DNA of 64,000 nucleotides from Rheinheimera sp. SA_1 (GCF_001669775.1 NZ_LXWK01000011.1:1116001-1180000), one strand, 5' to 3'; positions 1-10,687 are shown, numbered from the stretch's first letter. A program made the numbers and translations. Notes: generated by a model from the letters alone, not told the origin.

Positions 1-40
1 TACTGAGCGGCTTTTAACATGTTATTTTAAAACAAAAAAA

Positions 41-75
41 GTAGGGCGTGCTCACCGTGTTAGCGGCAGTACGCC
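41..75 (+). repeat. REP-like palindromic unit
   Basis: A 35-base unit starting with GTAG, followed by GGCG and an imperfect hairpin (CTCACCGTG pairing loosely with the AGCGGCAGTACGCC half). It matches the units at 3242-3339 and 10007-10159. The GTAG foot followed by a palindrome is the known signature of REP sequences mobilised by RAYT (TnpA-REP) transposases. It lies just past the 3' end of ampE, a usual REP position. No transposase is in the window. Confidence 0.6.
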
Positions 76-90
76 TTGGTCCAAATTAAA

Positions 91-1140
91 CTAAGACAAC
101 AACCCACTTAAGGTTAATACCGCAACTAAAGCCAGGAAAAACAGAATATTGCGTTTTGACAGCTGCACTAAAGAGCATACTTCGCTGCTGCAATTGCGCA
201 GTTCGTCTGGCAACGGCTCGGCGGCTTTAGCAATATCTGACAACACAATTTCCGCCGGGGTGCTGCTATCGACCAGATAAGCAATCAGCGCTGCTGAAGC
301 TTTGGAGAAATGCCCGACCAGCGCAAAACCTAAACCGAATAACCGCACCGGCAGCCAATCCGCCCAATGGCTAAGGTCTGAGGCAAAACCTTGCACTCGC
401 TGTTGTTGCTCCAGGTTGCTGGCGTTACTTGTGGTGAAAGCAGACTGGGCTGTTGATTGTTCAAAAGCAGTTCCTGTCGAAGTCGTTTGCTCAGCACCAG
501 ACTGAGCAAAAGTTGCATCGCCACCATCTAAATCGGCAGCGGTTTCAACAGCAGCGTCAGCAACGACTTCATTATTTGTCGCATCAACGGTTTCAGTCGA
601 AGTTTTCACATCGGCCAGATCAAGATAAGTCACAGGCTCAGCCAGTTGGCGCAACATAGCATAGGCAATGGCACCAAAAGCACCGAGCAAAGCAAACCAG
701 AACAATACCGCCGCATAATATTTAAAATTCAACCAGATTAGCCGTTGACCGTGGCTCAGCTCGTCCGAAACAATGCCGGCGTGGTTATTAATTTGCAGCA
801 TCACCAGATACGCCGCTTCCTGATCCTGGCGCTCGGCCGCATTCAGATATTGTTTATACAGTTGCCGATAATGCCAACAGCCAATACACAGCAACAACAC
901 CACCGTATTCACTAGCAAATTCAGTAACCAGAAATCGACCACAAACAACACCACCGCCACGGCGATGGCGGGTAACAACCACCACAACACGATGCCAAAC
1001 TGGCTATTGATCAAACCAGCCAGCGGTCCTTGCCGCGACACTTGTAAATAGGGCTGCACATAACTGACCCACTGCCAGGCTTTGGTACGAACGGCTAGCC
1101 TTTCAATAATAAGTGCGATTAACATGCTGATTAAGGTCAT
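91..1140 (-). CDS. ampE: AmpE-like inner-membrane protein
   Basis: A membrane protein of 349 residues whose family is linked to beta-lactamase induction and peptidoglycan recycling; the biochemical role is not firmly known. Hydrophobic segments lie near residues 50-90 and 140-165, with another at the C-terminus after residue 325. The start is preceded by GGGAG. It follows ampD by 12 bases, so the two are probably co-transcribed as in other gammaproteobacteria. E. coli AmpE is about 284 residues; the extra length here is a low-complexity acidic Ala/Thr/Ser/Gln-rich stretch at about residues 178-246, between membrane segments. Confidence 0.88.
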   Translation of the reverse strand: MTLISMLIALIIERLAVRTKAWQWVSYVQPYLQVSRQGPLAGLINSQFGIVLWWLLPAIAVAVVLFVVDFWLLNLLVNTVVLLLCIGCWHYRQLYKQYLNAAERQDQEAAYLVMLQINNHAGIVSDELSHGQRLIWLNFKYYAAVLFWFALLGAFGAIAYAMLRQLAEPVTYLDLADVKTSTETVDATNNEVVADAAVETAADLDGGDATFAQSGAEQTTSTGTAFEQSTAQSAFTTSNASNLEQQQRVQGFASDLSHWADWLPVRLFGLGFALVGHFSKASAALIAYLVDSSTPAEIVLSDIAKAAEPLPDELRNCSSEVCSLVQLSKRNILFFLALVAVLTLSGLLS

Positions 1141-1152
1141 AATTTTTGCTCC

Positions 1153-1707
1153 CTATTCCAGTTGAGTGCGGCAAGCATGCTGCAAAGCCGTTAATTCAGC
1201 CAGAAAGTCTGACCAGTTAAATGCCGGACCCGGATCCGTCTTACGTCCCGGCGCGATGTCACTATGCCCCACTATCGTCTGCACTGACAATAACGGATAT
1301 TGTTGAATTAAAGCATCACACAGCTTTATTAAGGCTTGATATTGTAACGGCGTGAAAGGCTCGTCATCGGAGCCTTCCAGTTCAATACCAATCGAAAAAT
1401 CATTACATTTATCGCGTCCCTGAAACTGACTGACCCCCGCATGCCAGGCGCGTTTTGCGAAAGGCACATATTGCCACACCCGGCCATCACGGTAGATCAC
1501 GCAATGCGCTGACACCCTCACCCCTTGTAATTGGGCAAAATATGGGTGTGCGCTGCAGTCGAGCCGCCCGCCAAAAAAATCATCTATATAAGGTGTATCC
1601 GGATGCGGCGCAGCATATAGGCCCGGTGGCAGGCTGATGTTGTGAATGACCAGCAAGCTGATTTCAGTGCCGTCTGGTCGCTCGTCCCAATGGGTACAGG
1701 GCCGCAT
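1153..1707 (-). CDS. ampD: 1,6-anhydro-N-acetylmuramyl-L-alanine amidase AmpD
   Basis: Cytosolic zinc amidase that cleaves the peptide from anhydro-muropeptides during cell-wall recycling. The sequence shows LLVIHNISLPPG with the first zinc His, VSAHCVIYRDG, the FSIGIELEG segment and GHSDIAPGRKTDPGPAF carrying the remaining His/Asp ligands. The open frame runs upstream to 1911 but would then overlap the divergent protease gene. The ATG at 1707 gives 184 residues, close to the 183 of E. coli AmpD; a TTG at 1728 is an alternative that would restore a few more N-terminal residues. Neither has a strong ribosome site, so the start is uncertain. Confidence 0.92.
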   Translation of the reverse strand: MRPCTHWDERPDGTEISLLVIHNISLPPGLYAAPHPDTPYIDDFFGGRLDCSAHPYFAQLQGVRVSAHCVIYRDGRVWQYVPFAKRAWHAGVSQFQGRDKCNDFSIGIELEGSDDEPFTPLQYQALIKLCDALIQQYPLLSVQTIVGHSDIAPGRKTDPGPAFNWSDFLAELTALQHACRTQLE

Positions 1708-1785
1708 GGTGATGGTGGGTAGCTTTTGCAATTGTGCGTCACGCTGTTTATGCTGTGCCTCTATTGTCAGTGCAGAGTGAAGTGA

Positions 1786-3206
<1,421 letters not shown>

Positions 3207-3567
3207 CCGGTCTTTTTTGCTTGCTGTAAACCAATTCCGTCGTAGGGCGACACTCACCGCGTCAGGTTCGCCATATCCACACTATAAGCTTACCCGTTGG
3301 TTGTGAATGGCGGACTGCCTGCGGCGAGTCGCGCCCTACTGTTGACCACCAACCTGAATTTATTCCTCTGCTCAAAGTCTGCAATTCAAACCTTCCAGAC
3401 GGCTATCTTTATAAAAGATCAGCATGGTGCTACAACGTACAAATCAATCAAATATCAAATTTAATGCCAACCTTGTTAAAAATAAGTTTTATGGCTTTTT
3501 TGCAAAAAAAACGCACCTATTCTAGGTAAATTTAATAATATATATTATTCAACAACTTAAATTGCCA
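3207..3567. other. Non-coding region upstream of pilA, 5' part
   Basis: No credible gene lies between nadC and pilA (3207-3792). The first third holds the BIME described separately. Bases 3341-3567 are increasingly AT-rich, with runs such as AATAATATATATTATT near 3530-3550 that could serve as bending or activator DNA for the sigma-54 promoter that follows. No strong factor-independent terminator for nadC is visible apart from the BIME hairpins. Confidence 0.5.
3242..3339. repeat. BIME: two REP-like units in inverted orientation
   Basis: Unit one (3242-3273, plus) starts GTAGGGCG and unit two (3308-3339) is its inverted relative ending CGCCCTAC, so GTAG feet are at both outer ends. Each half can form a hairpin (for example GGCGGACTGCC with GGCGAGTCGCGCC). 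The 34 bases between are unrelated linker. This is the arrangement called a BIME and lies just after nadC. Confidence 0.7.
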
Positions 3568-3583
3568 TGGCAAGATAATTGCT
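3568..3583 (+). promoter_or_regulatory. Sigma-54 (RpoN) promoter of pilA
   Basis: TGGCAAGATAATTGCT fits the RpoN consensus TGGCAC-N5-TTGCW with one mismatch, with the obligatory GG-N10-GC spacing. Transcription would start near 3594, leaving an untranslated leader of about 200 bases. RpoN control of the major pilin, with PilS/PilR, is established in Pseudomonas; the regulator genes are not in this window. Confidence 0.78.
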
Positions 3584-3792
3584 ATATATACAAAGTTCAA
3601 ACCAGTTTGCAGTTTCACCCCATTTAACGCCCCAAAATAAACAAAAATTATGTTTGATTTCATAATGTTGCGATATGAAAAAATAAATATTTACAAATGT
3701 GCATTTTTTTCTTGCGTAACGCTCAAAAATGGCCAGAATAGAAAACAGCCCCCCGGGTTCTACACACTCAAATTGGAAATTGGAGAAGTACT

Positions 3793-4194
3793 ATGAAACG
3801 TAATCAAGGCTTTACCTTAATTGAATTAATGATCGTTGTTGCGATCATCGGTATCCTGGCCGCTGTAGCACTGCCAGCTTATTCTAGCTACCAGGCACGC
3901 TCTAAAATGACTGCCGGCCTGCAGGAAATTTCTGCTGGTAAGACATTGTTTGAAGAACTTGTGAATCGCGGCGAAACCCCAGCTGCGGCTGATGACATTG
4001 GGTTGTCTGTTGCTGCAACACAAAACTGTCTTATCACTGTTGATGGTACGAGCATTGAATGCGCCATCCAAAACGCACCTAGCCAGATTGCAACTGCAAC
4101 TCTGACTTGGACTCGCGATGGTACAACTGGTGTATGGTCTTGCCAATCGGCAGGTACCACGGCTGAATTCGTTCCAGCTTCTTGTCCACTGTAA
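3793..4194 (+). CDS. pilA: Type IV major pilin PilA
   Basis: Structural subunit of type IV pili. The short leader MKRNQG is followed by the mature N-terminus [20 protein letters not shown]; Phe at +1 and Glu at +5 are the residues needed for PilD cleavage, methylation and assembly. The globular part is short (133 residues total) and contains two Cys pairs, the last (WSC...ASCPL) forming the usual C-terminal disulfide loop. GGAG stands eight bases before the ATG. It has its own sigma-54 promoter and terminator, so it can be expressed far above pilBCD. Confidence 0.95.
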   Translation: MKRNQGFTLIELMIVVAIIGILAAVALPAYSSYQARSKMTAGLQEISAGKTLFEELVNRGETPAAADDIGLSVAATQNCLITVDGTSIECAIQNAPSQIATATLTWTRDGTTGVWSCQSAGTTAEFVPASCPL

Positions 4195-4208
4195 TAAGTT
4201 AATCGCTT

Positions 4209-4238
4209 AAAAAGCTCTCCTAAATGGAGAGCTTTTTT
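4209..4238 (+). terminator. Rho-independent terminator of pilA
   Basis: AAAAAGCTCTCC and GGAGAGCTTTTTT form a 12-bp stem with a five-base loop and a T-run, 14 bases after the pilA stop codon. Confidence 0.93.
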
Positions 4239-4359
4239 GTTTGCAGGACGTGACATTTATTACCCGTTATCACTTAACAGTTGAATTCCTGTTTCTCACT
4301 GTCATAATCAAAAATGTTGATTTTCTTATTGATATCTGAATGATGGATGTGTTGTCGTT

Positions 4360-6048
4360 ATGGCTTTTAACCTGCAATCAATTCTTCTTCGCCGTTTAGG
4401 TCAGGCTGGCCTGATTGATGCCGGGCATTGCACTAAACTGGCAGCGGAAAAAAACCATCAATATCCTACCGTCGCCGACTTTCTGATTACCGAAAAACTC
4501 CTGACACCACAAGCGCTCGCCACTGCAGCGGCTGGTTTTACTATGCATAGCCTGCTGGATTTAGATTATTACGATCTGGATTATGTGCCAGAGCAAGAAC
4601 GTAATGAAAAACTGATCCGCAAACATCAGGTTTTGCCAGTATTTAAACGCAATCGCACGCTATTTCTGGCGGTGGTTGACCCGACTGATATGCAACCGGT
4701 CGAGGATTTTGAATTTAGTACCGGCCTCCATGCCGAACTGGTAGTGGTTGAATACGACAAGCTGCATAAACTGATTGACCGGGTGTTTGACCAAAAATCC
4801 AGTGACAGCTTTTCTAATACCGATTGGGACTTAGGTTCCATGGGGTTGTCAGATTCCGGTGATGACGACGACAGCAATGAAGCTGAAGATGGCCCGATTA
4901 TTACCTTTATCAATAAAATGCTGCATGACGCTATTCGGAAAGGTGCATCCGATTTACACTTTGAACCTTATGAAAAAAGCTACCGCATTCGCTTTCGCAT
5001 CGACGGTATTTTGCATGAAGTAGCCTCACCGCCGGTGGCGCTTTCGACCCGCTTGTCAGCCCGGCTCAAAGTCATGTCGCGCCTGGATATCGCCGAAAAA
5101 CGGGTGCCACAGGATGGCCGGATTAAACTAAAATTGTCGCAGAAAAAATCGATCGATTTTCGGGTCAGCAGCTTACCCACGCTGTGGGGCGAAAAGATCG
5201 TGATGCGGATTTTAGACTCTGACAGCGCCATGCTAGGCATCGATATTCTTGGTTATGAAGAACAACAAAAGAAGCTGTATCTAGCAGCATTGGAACAGCC
5301 GCAAGGGATGATTCTGGTGACCGGCCCCACCGGTAGCGGTAAAACTGTGTCCTTGTATACCGGCCTGAATATTTTAAATACCGAAGAAACTAATATTTCC
5401 ACCGCAGAAGATCCGGTAGAAATTAACTTACCTGGGATAAATCAGGTACAGGTCAATCCAAAAGCCGGTTTAACCTTCCCTGCCGCGTTAAAATCATTTT
5501 TACGACAAGACCCTGACGTCATCATGGTGGGGGAAATCCGCGATCTGGAAACCGCCGAAATAGCCATTAAAGCAGCGCAGACTGGCCACTTGGTCATGAG
5601 TACGCTGCACACCAACTCTGCGCCGGAAACCTTAACCCGTTTGCTGAATATGGGGGTGCCCGCATATAACGTGGCGAGTTCGGTCACTTTAATTATCGCG
5701 CAGCGTTTGGCGCGGCGGCTTTGTTCCAAATGTAAAGCACCCGAATCTTTGCCTGAAGCTGAACTGTTAAAACAGGGGTTTACCGCGGCTCAGTTACCAA
5801 CGATGAAACTGTGTAAACCCGTTGGCTGTGATTCCTGTACCGGCGGTTACAAAGGCCGGGTAGGTATTTATGAAGTGATGCCCATTTCAGCCATTATTGC
5901 TGAGAAAATCATGCAAGGTGATAACTCGCTGGAAATTGCCAAACAAGCACAACTGGACGGGGTGAATAACTTGCGGCAATCCGGTTTACTAAAAGCCGCC
6001 GCCGGTTTAACCAGCCTGGCGGAAATCAACCGGGTGACCAACGTTTAA
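4360..6048 (+). CDS. pilB: Type IV pilus extension ATPase PilB
   Basis: Cytoplasmic hexameric ATPase that drives pilus assembly through PilC. The 562-residue protein has an N-terminal MshEN-type domain (about 1-150) and a GspE/PilB ATPase core: Walker A GPTGSGKT at 322-329, Asp box TAEDPVEI, Walker B IMVGEIRD, and His box [15 protein letters not shown] tetracysteine zinc motif (CSKC at 455-458 and CDSC at 490-493) is typical of PilB rather than retraction ATPases. It follows the pilA terminator by 121 bases and leads the pilB-pilC-pilD group. Confidence 0.96.
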   Translation: MAFNLQSILLRRLGQAGLIDAGHCTKLAAEKNHQYPTVADFLITEKLLTPQALATAAAGFTMHSLLDLDYYDLDYVPEQERNEKLIRKHQVLPVFKRNRTLFLAVVDPTDMQPVEDFEFSTGLHAELVVVEYDKLHKLIDRVFDQKSSDSFSNTDWDLGSMGLSDSGDDDDSNEAEDGPIITFINKMLHDAIRKGASDLHFEPYEKSYRIRFRIDGILHEVASPPVALSTRLSARLKVMSRLDIAEKRVPQDGRIKLKLSQKKSIDFRVSSLPTLWGEKIVMRILDSDSAMLGIDILGYEEQQKKLYLAALEQPQGMILVTGPTGSGKTVSLYTGLNILNTEETNISTAEDPVEINLPGINQVQVNPKAGLTFPAALKSFLRQDPDVIMVGEIRDLETAEIAIKAAQTGHLVMSTLHTNSAPETLTRLLNMGVPAYNVASSVTLIIAQRLARRLCSKCKAPESLPEAELLKQGFTAAQLPTMKLCKPVGCDSCTGGYKGRVGIYEVMPISAIIAEKIMQGDNSLEIAKQAQLDGVNNLRQSGLLKAAAGLTSLAEINRVTNV

Positions 6049-6093
6049 TTAAACTGCAGCCAGTACCACTGACTGCTTCAAGGATTTTTTGTC

Positions 6094-7320
6094 ATGGCTC
6101 CACAAGCAAAAATAAAAGAGCAAGATACCTACGAATGGAAAGGCGTGAACCGGCGGGGTAAAAAAACCGATGGTGAACTGCGTGCAAATTCGATTAATGA
6201 AGCCAAAGCCATGTTGCGCCAGCAAGGTGTTACCCCTTCCTTGGTCAAACGCAAAGCAAAAAGTCTATTTGGTGGTGATGCGCCTATTACAGCCGCTGAT
6301 GTGGCGGTATTGACCCGACAAATCGCCACCATGCTTGCGGCTGGTGTACCTTTGGTGCAATCAATTGATTTAATCAGCACCGGCTCTGAGAAAAAATCAC
6401 TTCGAAACCTAATGCAAAAAGTTTCTTTGAAAGTGCAAAGTGGTATTCCATTGTCAGAAGTGCTGCGGGAACACCCTAAGTATTTTGACGAATTGTATTG
6501 TGACCTGGTGAAGTCAGGCGAACAATCAGGTGCATTAGACCGGATTTTTGACCGGGTTGCGACTTACAAAGAAAAAGCCGAAGCGCTGAAATCCAAAATC
6601 AAAAAAGCGATGTTTTACCCAATTGCAGTGATGGTAGTTGCGATGCTCGTGACTTCGATTTTGCTGATTTTCGTGGTGCCTTCTTTTGCTGAAGTATTTG
6701 CTGGTTTTGGTGCAGAATTACCCGCTTTTACATTATTCGTTTTAGGTATTTCTGAATGGATGCAGGTCTATTGGTGGGTAGTGCTGTTTGCCATTATGGG
6801 TGCTGTATTTGCCTTTAAAAAAGGTTACGCCAATAGCTTAAAATTCAAAACTGCTGTTGATGCCATGGCGCTAAAAATGCCGGTGATGGGGATGATTATT
6901 AACAAAGCCGTTGTAGCCCGCTATGCCCGTACCTTATCGACCACTTTCGCAGCCGGCGTGCCGCTGATCGAAGCACTTGAATCAGCAGCTGGCGCATCCG
7001 GTAATGAAATTTATAAAAATGCCATTATGGAAGTGCGGGCCGATGTTTCAGCCGGTGGCCAGATGTACAGTTCAATGAAAACGACTGGCCGCTTTCCGGA
7101 AATGGTCATCCAAATGGTGTCGATTGGCGAAGAATCAGGATCTTTAGACGACATGCTGGCACGGGTGGCCAATATATATGAGCAGGAAGTGGATGATGCA
7201 GTGGACGGCTTAACTGCGTTGTTAGAACCGCTGATTATGGCCGTATTGGGTGTAATTATCGGCGGCTTGATTGTCGCCATGTACCTGCCAATTTTCCAAC
7301 TGGGTTCGGTTATCAAATGA
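6094..7320 (+). CDS. pilC: Type IV pilus inner-membrane platform protein PilC
   Basis: Polytopic platform protein of the pilus machine, binding PilB and pilins. The 408 residues contain two tandem T2SF domains, each starting with the ADVAVLTRQIATMLAAGVPL / KAVVARYARTLSTTFAAGVPL pattern, and three membrane helices (about 175-200, 220-245 and 375-400). The C-terminal PLIMAVLGVIIGGLIVAMYLPIF is a family hallmark. It overlaps pilD by four bases. Confidence 0.96.
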   Translation: MAPQAKIKEQDTYEWKGVNRRGKKTDGELRANSINEAKAMLRQQGVTPSLVKRKAKSLFGGDAPITAADVAVLTRQIATMLAAGVPLVQSIDLISTGSEKKSLRNLMQKVSLKVQSGIPLSEVLREHPKYFDELYCDLVKSGEQSGALDRIFDRVATYKEKAEALKSKIKKAMFYPIAVMVVAMLVTSILLIFVVPSFAEVFAGFGAELPAFTLFVLGISEWMQVYWWVVLFAIMGAVFAFKKGYANSLKFKTAVDAMALKMPVMGMIINKAVVARYARTLSTTFAAGVPLIEALESAAGASGNEIYKNAIMEVRADVSAGGQMYSSMKTTGRFPEMVIQMVSIGEESGSLDDMLARVANIYEQEVDDAVDGLTALLEPLIMAVLGVIIGGLIVAMYLPIFQLGSVIK

Positions 7321-8219
7321 TGCAAGATTTTGGACAAAGTTTCGAATTGATAGTGGCGTTTTTTCAAACATCGCCGCTTTGGTATGCTGTGCTGGTGTTT
7401 ATATTCAGCCTCTGCGTGGGCAGTTTCCTCAATGTGGTGATCTACCGTTTACCCAAAATGATGGAGCAAAGCTGGCAGGAAGAGTATCAGGAGTATTTCG
7501 AACCTGAAAAAGAGCATCTAAAACAACCGGCGTTTAATCTGGCGGTGCCACGCTCGCGCTGCCCGCAATGTCAGCATCAATTGAGTGCGCTGGATAACAT
7601 TCCGCTACTAAGCTGGCTGGTGTTAAAAGGCCGTTGCCGGTATTGCCAGGCTGCCATTCCTAAACGTTACCCCTTGGTCGAACTAGTCACCGCCCTGGTA
7701 TCGGTGGCTGTGGCAGCACAAACCGGTGCGACTGGTCTTGGTTTGTTGTACCTCGTTGTTACCTGGCTGTTAGTCGCTTTAATCTTTATTGATATCGATA
7801 AGATGCTGCTGCCGGATCAGCTGACGTTACCGTTGTTGTGGCTGGCGTTGGTAGCTGCAGCAGCCGGCATTAGCACCGTCGATGCCACAACAGCCATTAC
7901 CGGCGCTGCTTTTGGTTACCTGTCGTTATGGTCAGTGTATTGGCTGTTTAAATTGCTGACCGGCAAAGAAGGAATGGGCTTTGGCGACTTCAAATTACTG
8001 GCAGTATTTGGTGCTTTGTTAGGCTGGCAACAATTACCGCTGATTATTTTGTTGTCGTCATTAGTGGGTGCGGTGATTGGTACTCTGCTGTTAACGATGC
8101 AAGGTAAAGACAAAAATAACGCCATTCCATTTGGCCCTTATATTGCTGCGGCAGGCTTTATCGCCATGTTATGGGGCGAGCAAATCACCGCCGCATACCT
8201 TGCAACGCTTGGCTTGTAA
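7317..8219 (+). CDS. pilD: Prepilin peptidase / N-methyltransferase PilD
   Basis: Membrane aspartyl protease that cuts prepilin leaders and methylates the new N-terminus. The 300 residues show the methylase-linked cytoplasmic loop with zinc cysteines C82, C85, C107 and C110, the GSFLNVVIYRLP segment, and the two catalytic aspartates in IDIDKMLLPD and GMGFGDFKLL. About eight hydrophobic segments follow. Start overlaps the pilC stop (ATGATG). PilD normally serves both the type IV pilus and type II secretion. Confidence 0.96.
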   Translation: MMQDFGQSFELIVAFFQTSPLWYAVLVFIFSLCVGSFLNVVIYRLPKMMEQSWQEEYQEYFEPEKEHLKQPAFNLAVPRSRCPQCQHQLSALDNIPLLSWLVLKGRCRYCQAAIPKRYPLVELVTALVSVAVAAQTGATGLGLLYLVVTWLLVALIFIDIDKMLLPDQLTLPLLWLALVAAAAGISTVDATTAITGAAFGYLSLWSVYWLFKLLTGKEGMGFGDFKLLAVFGALLGWQQLPLIILLSSLVGAVIGTLLLTMQGKDKNNAIPFGPYIAAAGFIAMLWGEQITAAYLATLGL

Positions 8220-8240
8220 ACCGCAGGTCATGAGTAGCGT

Positions 8241-8864
8241 ATGTGCAATTTTATTGTGGGTTTAACCGGTGGTATTGGCAGTGGTAAAACGACTGTTGCC
8301 AATCTGTTTGCGGCTTTGGGTATAGTGCTGGTTGATGCCGATGTGGTTGCCCGGCAAGTGGTTGAACCAGGACAACCGGCTTTAACGGCGATTGCAGAAC
8401 ATTTTGGACATGAGATGTTGCAAGCAAACGGCAGTTTAAACCGGCCATTACTGCGTGAACGGATTTTCAGCGATGGCACTGCTAAAAACTGGCTTGATCA
8501 ACTACTACACCCGCTGATCCGACAACAAATGCTGCTGCAGTTGCAAATCGCTGTCTCGCCTTATGCCTTACTGGTGGCACCGCTGCTGATTGAAAACGGT
8601 TTAACCAGCGCGGTCGATCAGCTGTTAGTCGTGGATATTCAACCGGAAACGCAGATTTTGCGCACAAGTTTACGTGACAAAGTCAGCCAGCAACAAGTTG
8701 CGGCCATAATGGCCTCTCAATGTGAACGTCAGCAGCGATTGCAACTGGCCGACCAGATTATTAATAATGATCAGGATCCTGCCGGGTTAGTAGAAAAAGT
8801 TCGGCAACTACACCAAGTTTATTTGGCATTGGCGGCAGAAAAACTAGCTAAATCGCTGACTTAA
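8241..8864 (+). CDS. coaE: Dephospho-CoA kinase
   Basis: Catalyses the last step of coenzyme A synthesis, phosphorylating the 3'-OH of dephospho-CoA. Of 207 residues, GLTGGIGSGKTT (7-18) is the P-loop, DADVVARQVVEPG is the substrate-binding segment after it, and VAPLLIENG and LVVDIQPETQ correspond to later conserved strands. It lies 21 bases after pilD, probably in the same transcript, as in many gammaproteobacteria. Confidence 0.95.
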   Translation: MCNFIVGLTGGIGSGKTTVANLFAALGIVLVDADVVARQVVEPGQPALTAIAEHFGHEMLQANGSLNRPLLRERIFSDGTAKNWLDQLLHPLIRQQMLLQLQIAVSPYALLVAPLLIENGLTSAVDQLLVVDIQPETQILRTSLRDKVSQQQVAAIMASQCERQQRLQLADQIINNDQDPAGLVEKVRQLHQVYLALAAEKLAKSLT

Positions 8865-8880
8865 GGTTATGTTAACTGAT

Positions 8881-8897
8881 GGGCCGAAATGCGGCCC
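8881..8897 (+). other. Stem-loop between coaE and zapD
   Basis: GGGCCG and CGGCCC form a 6-bp GC stem with a five-base loop. There is no clear T-run after it, so it may only shape or stabilise the transcript rather than terminate it. Confidence 0.35.
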
Positions 8898-8924
8898 GTT
8901 GCGTTATTCTGGTGAACTGCAACT

Positions 8925-9671
8925 ATGACTGAACTGCTCTACGAACATCCGCTAAATGAAAAAGTCCGAACCTATTTGCGGGTGGAGTATTTGTTTGCAC
9001 AGGTCAACCATCAGTTAGCACTTGGCAATGAATCGCAACAGCTTGGTTTTTTCACCTCGTTATTTGCGCTGATTGAAGTTTTAGACCGTAATGATATCCG
9101 CCCTGATTTAATCAAAGACGTTGAGCGCTGTGAAAGTGCATTGGTTGGCTGGTCCCGTCATCCATCAATTTCCGATGACAGTCTGCAAACGATGCTGCAA
9201 CAGGCGGTTCGCCTACAAAGTGAATTGATCCGCGGGTCAAAATTCGCCAACGTGTTAAAAGATGATAAGTTTTTAGGGCCACTGCGACAGCGATTTTTTA
9301 TTCCGGGCGGCACCTGCTACTTTGATTTACCACAACTGCATTTTTGGTACACCCAACCGCTGGAAACCCGGCAAAAATCGGCACAAGACTGGATTGGTCA
9401 ACTACAACTTGTTGAACGTGCCATTAGTTTTGTTCTGACCTTTATTCGCGAACGTGGCCAGTTCCAACCTGTGGTGGCCGACAATGGTTATTACCAAAGC
9501 AACACCGAACAGTTTGAATTACTGCGCTTAAATTATCCGTTGGAATATGGCTGTTACCCGACCATCAGTGGCAATAAATACCGCTATGCCATTCGCTTTA
9601 TGCAACTGTGTGACACTCAGGGACGCGCCACGTCCGATAAAAACATTCATTTCCAATTGGCTTGTTGTTAA
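8925..9671 (+). CDS. zapD: Cell division protein ZapD
   Basis: Cytoplasmic FtsZ-bundling protein that binds the FtsZ C-terminal tail. The 248-residue product matches the family's usual length (about 247) and shows its recognisable segments: YEHPLNEKVRTYLRVEYLF at the N-terminus, LIRGSKFANVLKDDKFL, and the C-terminal YPTISGNKYRYAIRFM. It sits in the conserved coaE-zapD-yacG order. Confidence 0.95.
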   Translation: MTELLYEHPLNEKVRTYLRVEYLFAQVNHQLALGNESQQLGFFTSLFALIEVLDRNDIRPDLIKDVERCESALVGWSRHPSISDDSLQTMLQQAVRLQSELIRGSKFANVLKDDKFLGPLRQRFFIPGGTCYFDLPQLHFWYTQPLETRQKSAQDWIGQLQLVERAISFVLTFIRERGQFQPVVADNGYYQSNTEQFELLRLNYPLEYGCYPTISGNKYRYAIRFMQLCDTQGRATSDKNIHFQLACC

Positions 9672-9759
9672 CAGCTGCGCCTCACGGTCATCTCCTCATA
9701 AAATCCTGCACAAACTGCGGTATACTGGCCGCCTTATTTATTGATGTCAGAAATTTGCT

Positions 9760-9996
9760 ATGAGCCAAATCACCGTTAAGTGCCCAACCTGCCAGACGGC
9801 AGTGATCTGGGGTCCAGATTCAGCCTTCCGGCCTTTTTGCAGCGATCGCTGCCGGCTCATCGACTTAGGAGAATGGGCCAGCGACAGCCGCCGTATTCCG
9901 GATACCAGCCCGATTGAAGCAGGCCTCGGCGATGTTGATTTGTTAGCGCTCGATGATGCGTTAATGGCACAAGAGAATGGATTTTTTAAAGATTAG
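9760..9996 (+). CDS. yacG: DNA gyrase inhibitor YacG
   Basis: Small zinc protein (78 residues) known in E. coli to bind GyrB and inhibit gyrase. The zinc ligands are C8, C11, C27 and C31 in KCPTC and [14 protein letters not shown]. The acidic C-terminal half is typical. Position between zapD and mutT is conserved. Confidence 0.93.
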   Translation: MSQITVKCPTCQTAVIWGPDSAFRPFCSDRCRLIDLGEWASDSRRIPDTSPIEAGLGDVDLLALDDALMAQENGFFKD

Positions 9997-10006
9997 TCCG
10001 TTGTAA

Positions 10007-10159
10007 TGGCGAACTAGCTTCGCTGAGTCCGCCCAACTTTTTTAACTAAACTCATATATTTGAGTAGGGCGTCACTCACCGCGTTAGCGGTAGTGCGCCA
10101 GATGGCGAAATGAAATTCAGGTACTCAATGGCGGACTAGCTTCGCTGAGTCCGCCCTAC
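10007..10159. repeat. BIME: three REP-like units
   Basis: Units lie at 10007-10037 (minus, degenerate foot reading GTTG), 10064-10100 (plus, GTAGGGCGTCACTCACCGC then a loop and GCGGTAGTGCGCC) and 10129-10159 (minus, ending CGCCCTAC). The third contains a strong hairpin, GGCGGACT with AGTCCGCC. They fill the convergent gap between yacG and mutT, and could act as a bidirectional RNA 3'-end barrier. The last unit's foot overlaps the mutT stop codon. Confidence 0.75.
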
Positions 10160-10566
10160 TTAGCCTGATACAACGCTAACACTTGATCTAGAATCGGCTG
10201 ATTGGCATCTGGGAATTGATAATGACTAAGTTCTGAGTAATGCACCCATGCCACTTGCTGGCCCTCCAGGCCCTCTCCAGCGCCTTCTGTCTGACTGACC
10301 AACCAGACATCCAGTAACACGGTTTTTTCCGGATATGCGTATTCCAGCTGCATCAGCGGCGTTGCCTGAAGCACCTGCAGACCCACTTCTTCCAGCAACT
10401 CCCGGCCGAGTGCGTCCACCACCGTTTCACCCTGTTCGACTTTGCCACCCGGAAATTCCCAACGACCGCCCTGATGCAGTTGATCAGGTCTTTTACTGAT
10501 AAAAATCTGCTCGCCGCGCTGGATCACTCCGACCGCGACATGGATTAATTTTTTTGCTGCTTGCAT
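10156..10566 (-). CDS. mutT: 8-oxo-dGTP diphosphatase MutT
   Basis: Nudix hydrolase that removes 8-oxo-dGTP from the nucleotide pool. The 136-residue protein carries a complete Nudix box from G41 to L63 (G-x5-E-x7-RELLEEVGL) preceded by GGRWEFPGGK. Length agrees with E. coli MutT (129). The stop codon TAG is formed by the GTAG foot of a REP unit, so the last codons lie right against the repeat. It is downstream of secA on the same strand but separated by a terminator. Confidence 0.94.
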   Translation of the reverse strand: MQAAKKLIHVAVGVIQRGEQIFISKRPDQLHQGGRWEFPGGKVEQGETVVDALGRELLEEVGLQVLQATPLMQLEYAYPEKTVLLDVWLVSQTEGAGEGLEGQQVAWVHYSELSHYQFPDANQPILDQVLALYQAK

Positions 10567-10628
10567 TGCTTGCTCCGGCGACTCAACGCTGCTCTGCTTT
10601 CAGGCTCGGCAGCTTTGTTCTTCAATTG

Positions 10629-10657
10629 AAAAAGGCAGAGAAAACTCTGCCTTTTTT
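10629..10657 (-). terminator. Rho-independent terminator after secA
   Basis: A 12-bp stem, AAAAAGGCAGAG with CTCTGCCTTTTTT, four-base loop, with a T-run on the minus strand, 30 bases past the secA stop. It is symmetrical enough to work on both strands. Confidence 0.92.
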
Positions 10658-10687
10658 GTTACTTCAGTTTCGTCACGTCAATAATAA

